Source: Stenotrophomonas maltophilia R551-3 (GTDB lineage: Bacteria > Pseudomonadota > Gammaproteobacteria > Xanthomonadales > Xanthomonadaceae). From it: a stretch of 64,000 bases of DNA. The stretch spans positions 982,501 through 1,046,500 of the forward strand of contig NC_011071.1 of NCBI RefSeq assembly GCF_000020665.1. Reading direction: 5' to 3'. The notes below the pieces were generated by a model. It saw only the letters and a list, made by a program, of their open reading frames with translations, was not told where the DNA came from and did no database searches. This document shows, piece by piece, positions 61,906-64,000 of this stretch. The translations under genes were made by a program, and so were the position numbers. Position 1 is the first letter of the stretch. Every line of letters begins with the position of its first letter.

Positions 61906-64000
61906 CTAGAACGGCCCTGCCGCGTGCTCGGCGAGACTGCGTCGGCGCTGTGGCATCAGCCAGACCTTGGCCCGCTCCTTGCCCACCACGCGGGTGCGTA
62001 CGCCATGCCGCTTCACCACGTAGGCGGCGGCCTCGTTCACCTCGCGACGGTTGGGCTTGTCGATGCCCACCGCGATGACGATTTCGGTGGCGCGGTAATG
62101 CGCGCTCCAGTGTTCGGCAGGGAGCGACCAGTCGAAATGGCGATCGATCAGTTCGGCGATGGGCGAGATGGGTTCGTGTTCGCTGTTGGTGGCATTCAGT
62201 GCATCCAGTTCCTCGGCACTCAAGTGCCAGGTCTCGCCGCTGCTGTACAACGCATGGGCCTCTGCCCACACCTGCTGCATGTCGATCCGCGCCGGTTCGC
62301 CCAATGCCACGGCGTGCACGGTCCACCAGCGGGTATTGCCGGTGGCATCGCGCAGGAAGCGTTCGTCGTTGACACTGGCAAACAGGATGGTGCGCCGCGC
62401 GTAGCGGGATTCGGTGCGCGCGTAGGGGCGGCGGATCTCGTCATGGCTGCGCGAGATGAATGATTTCAGCGCCGCGATATCAGTACGGCGGAAGGTGGCA
62501 TCGACTTCGCCCAGCTCGACGATCCATTTGGAGATGACCTGCTTGACGCTGTCCTTGTTGGCCGGATCGAGCACCACGCCATCGGCGATCAGTTGCAGCT
62601 CCGCCGGCGCCAGCTGCCGTGCCCAGCGCGTCTTGCCCAGGTTCTGTTTCGAGACGAACGTCAGCACGCCGCGCGCGACCACGCCATCGGGTTCAAAGGC
62701 GGCCGCCACGCCGGAGATCAGCCAGCGCCGCATCAGAACCTCCTTCAGCACGCGTCCGTCGGCCATGCGCGTGGGCTGGGCTTCCTGCACGGTGTCGAAG
62801 AACGCCTGCAGGCGGCGCTGACCATCCCACGGCCGTGAGGTGATCCAGCTGGCGACCGGGTTGTAGGGATTGGCTTCGGCCACCTGGCACAGGTTGGTCT
62901 CGAAGCTGGCGGTGGCCATGCCGGCGCGGTGCATGCAATCCATCACTTCGCCAGCCGCGACTTCCTTGGCGTTGTCCACGGTCGTCTGCAGCCCAGGGAC
63001 CAGAATCTCCAGATCCTTGCGGATGACGTTGTAGCGCACGGTCACACCGGTGCGGCGGCACAGCTCGGCCAGGTTGCGGGCCGTTGGCAACGGCCGCCCG
63101 CGCGCGCTGGTGTCGGGAAACGGGGTGAAGGCATCGAATGCGGACAGGTTGCCTGGCACCTGGTAGCGCGCGCTGCCCGATGACGGTGCATCGTCCTGCG
63201 CCACGTCGTCGCCTGCTGCGGGCGGCACGGGGGGCAACAGCTGGGTACGCACGGCGTCCAGCCCTTCACGCAGATGAAGGTCGTTGAAGTCGGTTGGACG
63301 GTCATCGTCGCCATGCAGCGCGGCGAACTCGGGCCAGGCCACGCGGGCATCGATGTCTGCGGCAGTCTGCGTGGCCAGGGTGACGCCAGGGTTGTCCAGC
63401 GGCTGCCGCGTCCACTGATCGTTGTCGGCACATAGCACGAACGACGCGTCCGGCATGGCGCCGCGCCAGGCCTGGCCGACCGGGCCGAGGTTGCCGGCAT
63501 CCCAAGCCACTACCGCGCACCAGCCGGTGGCCTGGTGGATGGATTCGGCCGTGGCGTAACCTTCTGCAATGGCGATCGGCTGGCCGGGAACCGGCTTGCC
63601 GATGACATGGAAGCAGCCCTGCTTGCGGCCGCCGGAAAGGAAGTCCTTGTCGCGTCCGAGTGCCGGATCCATGCGTGGAAAGATCGCCTGCAACGAGACA
63701 ATCCGGCCCGCACTGTTCATCACCGGTACCAGCAGGGCATTGTCGATGTGGCGGAAGACCAGGCCATCGCTGTTGCGCACCGGCCATGGCGCCACACGCA
63801 GGCCATGTGCGTGGATGCCCTTGCGTACGAGATAGGGGTGGTGGGCATCCGCGGGAATGGCTCGGTTCCACAGCACGTTGGCCACCTTGGCGGCGGCGTC
63901 CTCGCGCTCGCGCTGATCCCGTTCGCGCGCGCTGCGGGCCGCCTCCTGGCGTTGCCGGATGGCACGCTGCTCGGCGGCGCTCAACGTGGTCGGCGATTTC
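61906..64000 (-). CDS. Phage primase-helicase (Toprim + VirE type), partial at the right edge
   Basis: At least 697 residues; the frame is open to the window end, and the N-terminus (probably a CHC2-type zinc primase part) lies beyond. A Toprim-like region has PIAIAEGYATAESIHQATG and VVAWDAGNLGP. The C-terminal half is of the VirE family (NPVASWITSRPWDGQRRLQA; ARGVLTFVSKQNLGKTRWAR as P-loop; KWIVELGEVDATFRRTDIAA; ATGNTRWWTV). Such fused enzymes prime and unwind DNA in phages and satellites. The P-loop glycine is changed (SKQNLGKT). Confidence 0.88.
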   Translation of the reverse strand, partial: KSPTTLSAAEQRAIRQRQEAARSARERDQREREDAAAKVANVLWNRAIPADAHHPYLVRKGIHAHGLRVAPWPVRNSDGLVFRHIDNALLVPVMNSAGRIVSLQAIFPRMDPALGRDKDFLSGGRKQGCFHVIGKPVPGQPIAIAEGYATAESIHQATGWCAVVAWDAGNLGPVGQAWRGAMPDASFVLCADNDQWTRQPLDNPGVTLATQTAADIDARVAWPEFAALHGDDDRPTDFNDLHLREGLDAVRTQLLPPVPPAAGDDVAQDDAPSSGSARYQVPGNLSAFDAFTPFPDTSARGRPLPTARNLAELCRRTGVTVRYNVIRKDLEILVPGLQTTVDNAKEVAAGEVMDCMHRAGMATASFETNLCQVAEANPYNPVASWITSRPWDGQRRLQAFFDTVQEAQPTRMADGRVLKEVLMRRWLISGVAAAFEPDGVVARGVLTFVSKQNLGKTRWARQLAPAELQLIADGVVLDPANKDSVKQVISKWIVELGEVDATFRRTDIAALKSFISRSHDEIRRPYARTESRYARRTILFASVNDERFLRDATGNTRWWTVHAVALGEPARIDMQQVWAEAHALYSSGETWHLSAEELDALNATNSEHEPISPIAELIDRHFDWSLPAEHWSAHYRATEIVIAVGIDKPNRREVNEAAAYVVKRHGVRTRVVGKERAKVWLMPQRRRSLAEHAAGPF

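Overview
The window is a high-GC gammaproteobacterial chromosome segment, almost certainly from Stenotrophomonas (S. maltophilia complex) or a close xanthomonad. Supporting signs are KdkA (Kdo kinase), a DUF6165 protein, the xanthomonad-type order fabF-pabB-mltG-tmk-holB-pilZ, and many GTAG-bounded imperfect palindromes of the SMAG type scattered between genes.

Layout. 1-1330: the last bases of a tRNA-Ser, its terminator palindrome, and about six tandem 222-bp repeats. 1334-4348: an autotransporter whose passenger begins with a ClpP-like serine-protease-like domain. 4640-8032: DUF6165, a GT9 heptosyltransferase-like protein, kdkA, an MBL-fold hydrolase and an NTF2-like protein (LPS core and unknowns). 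8135-8853: SRP 4.5S RNA, then a guanidine-II (mini-ykkC) riboswitch in front of the guanidinium exporter sugE. 9211-20100: a 3,629-residue autotransporter adhesin built from repeats. 20158-22028: an acetyltransferase, an isocitrate lyase/PEP mutase family enzyme, a copy of the tRNA-linked repeat, and tRNA-Ser(GGA). 22191-25701: dnaX-ybaB-recR and a HIT protein. 25782-30148: leftward moxR-DUF58-tgpA-slp operon. 30191-32026: a GT39-type glycosyltransferase. 32147-43988: maf, yceD, rpmF, fabH, a kinase-like gene, fabD, fabG, acpP, fabF, pabB, mltG, tmk, holB, pilZ (fatty-acid, folate and replication housekeeping cluster; plsX is absent from its usual place). 44158-44865: tRNA-Val(CAC) and a tautomerase.

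44897-64000 (minus strand) is a phage-derived locus. A toprim/VirE-type primase-helicase, running off the right edge, and a dNMP-kinase-like gene lead to a Mor-like transcription activator, a lysis cassette (membrane protein, lambda R-like endolysin, Rz/Rz1) and a full P2-like contractile tail and baseplate set (V, W, J, I, fibre H, sheath FI, tube FII, E/E', tape measure T, U, X, D). No portal, terminase or capsid gene is present between the replication and tail genes, so the locus looks like an R-type tailocin (maltocin-like) or a headless prophage remnant. A 22-bp identical sequence lies in front of the activator operon and in front of a small upstream gene, and may be the shared control site.

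Most notable points: the ClpP-like autotransporter, the 222-bp tRNA-Ser-linked tandem repeats with an alternating higher-order pattern, the headless tail locus with its repeated 22-bp control box, the baseplate protein gpI fused to an extra N-terminal module, the guanidine-II riboswitch, and SMAG elements that supply the stop codons of three genes.
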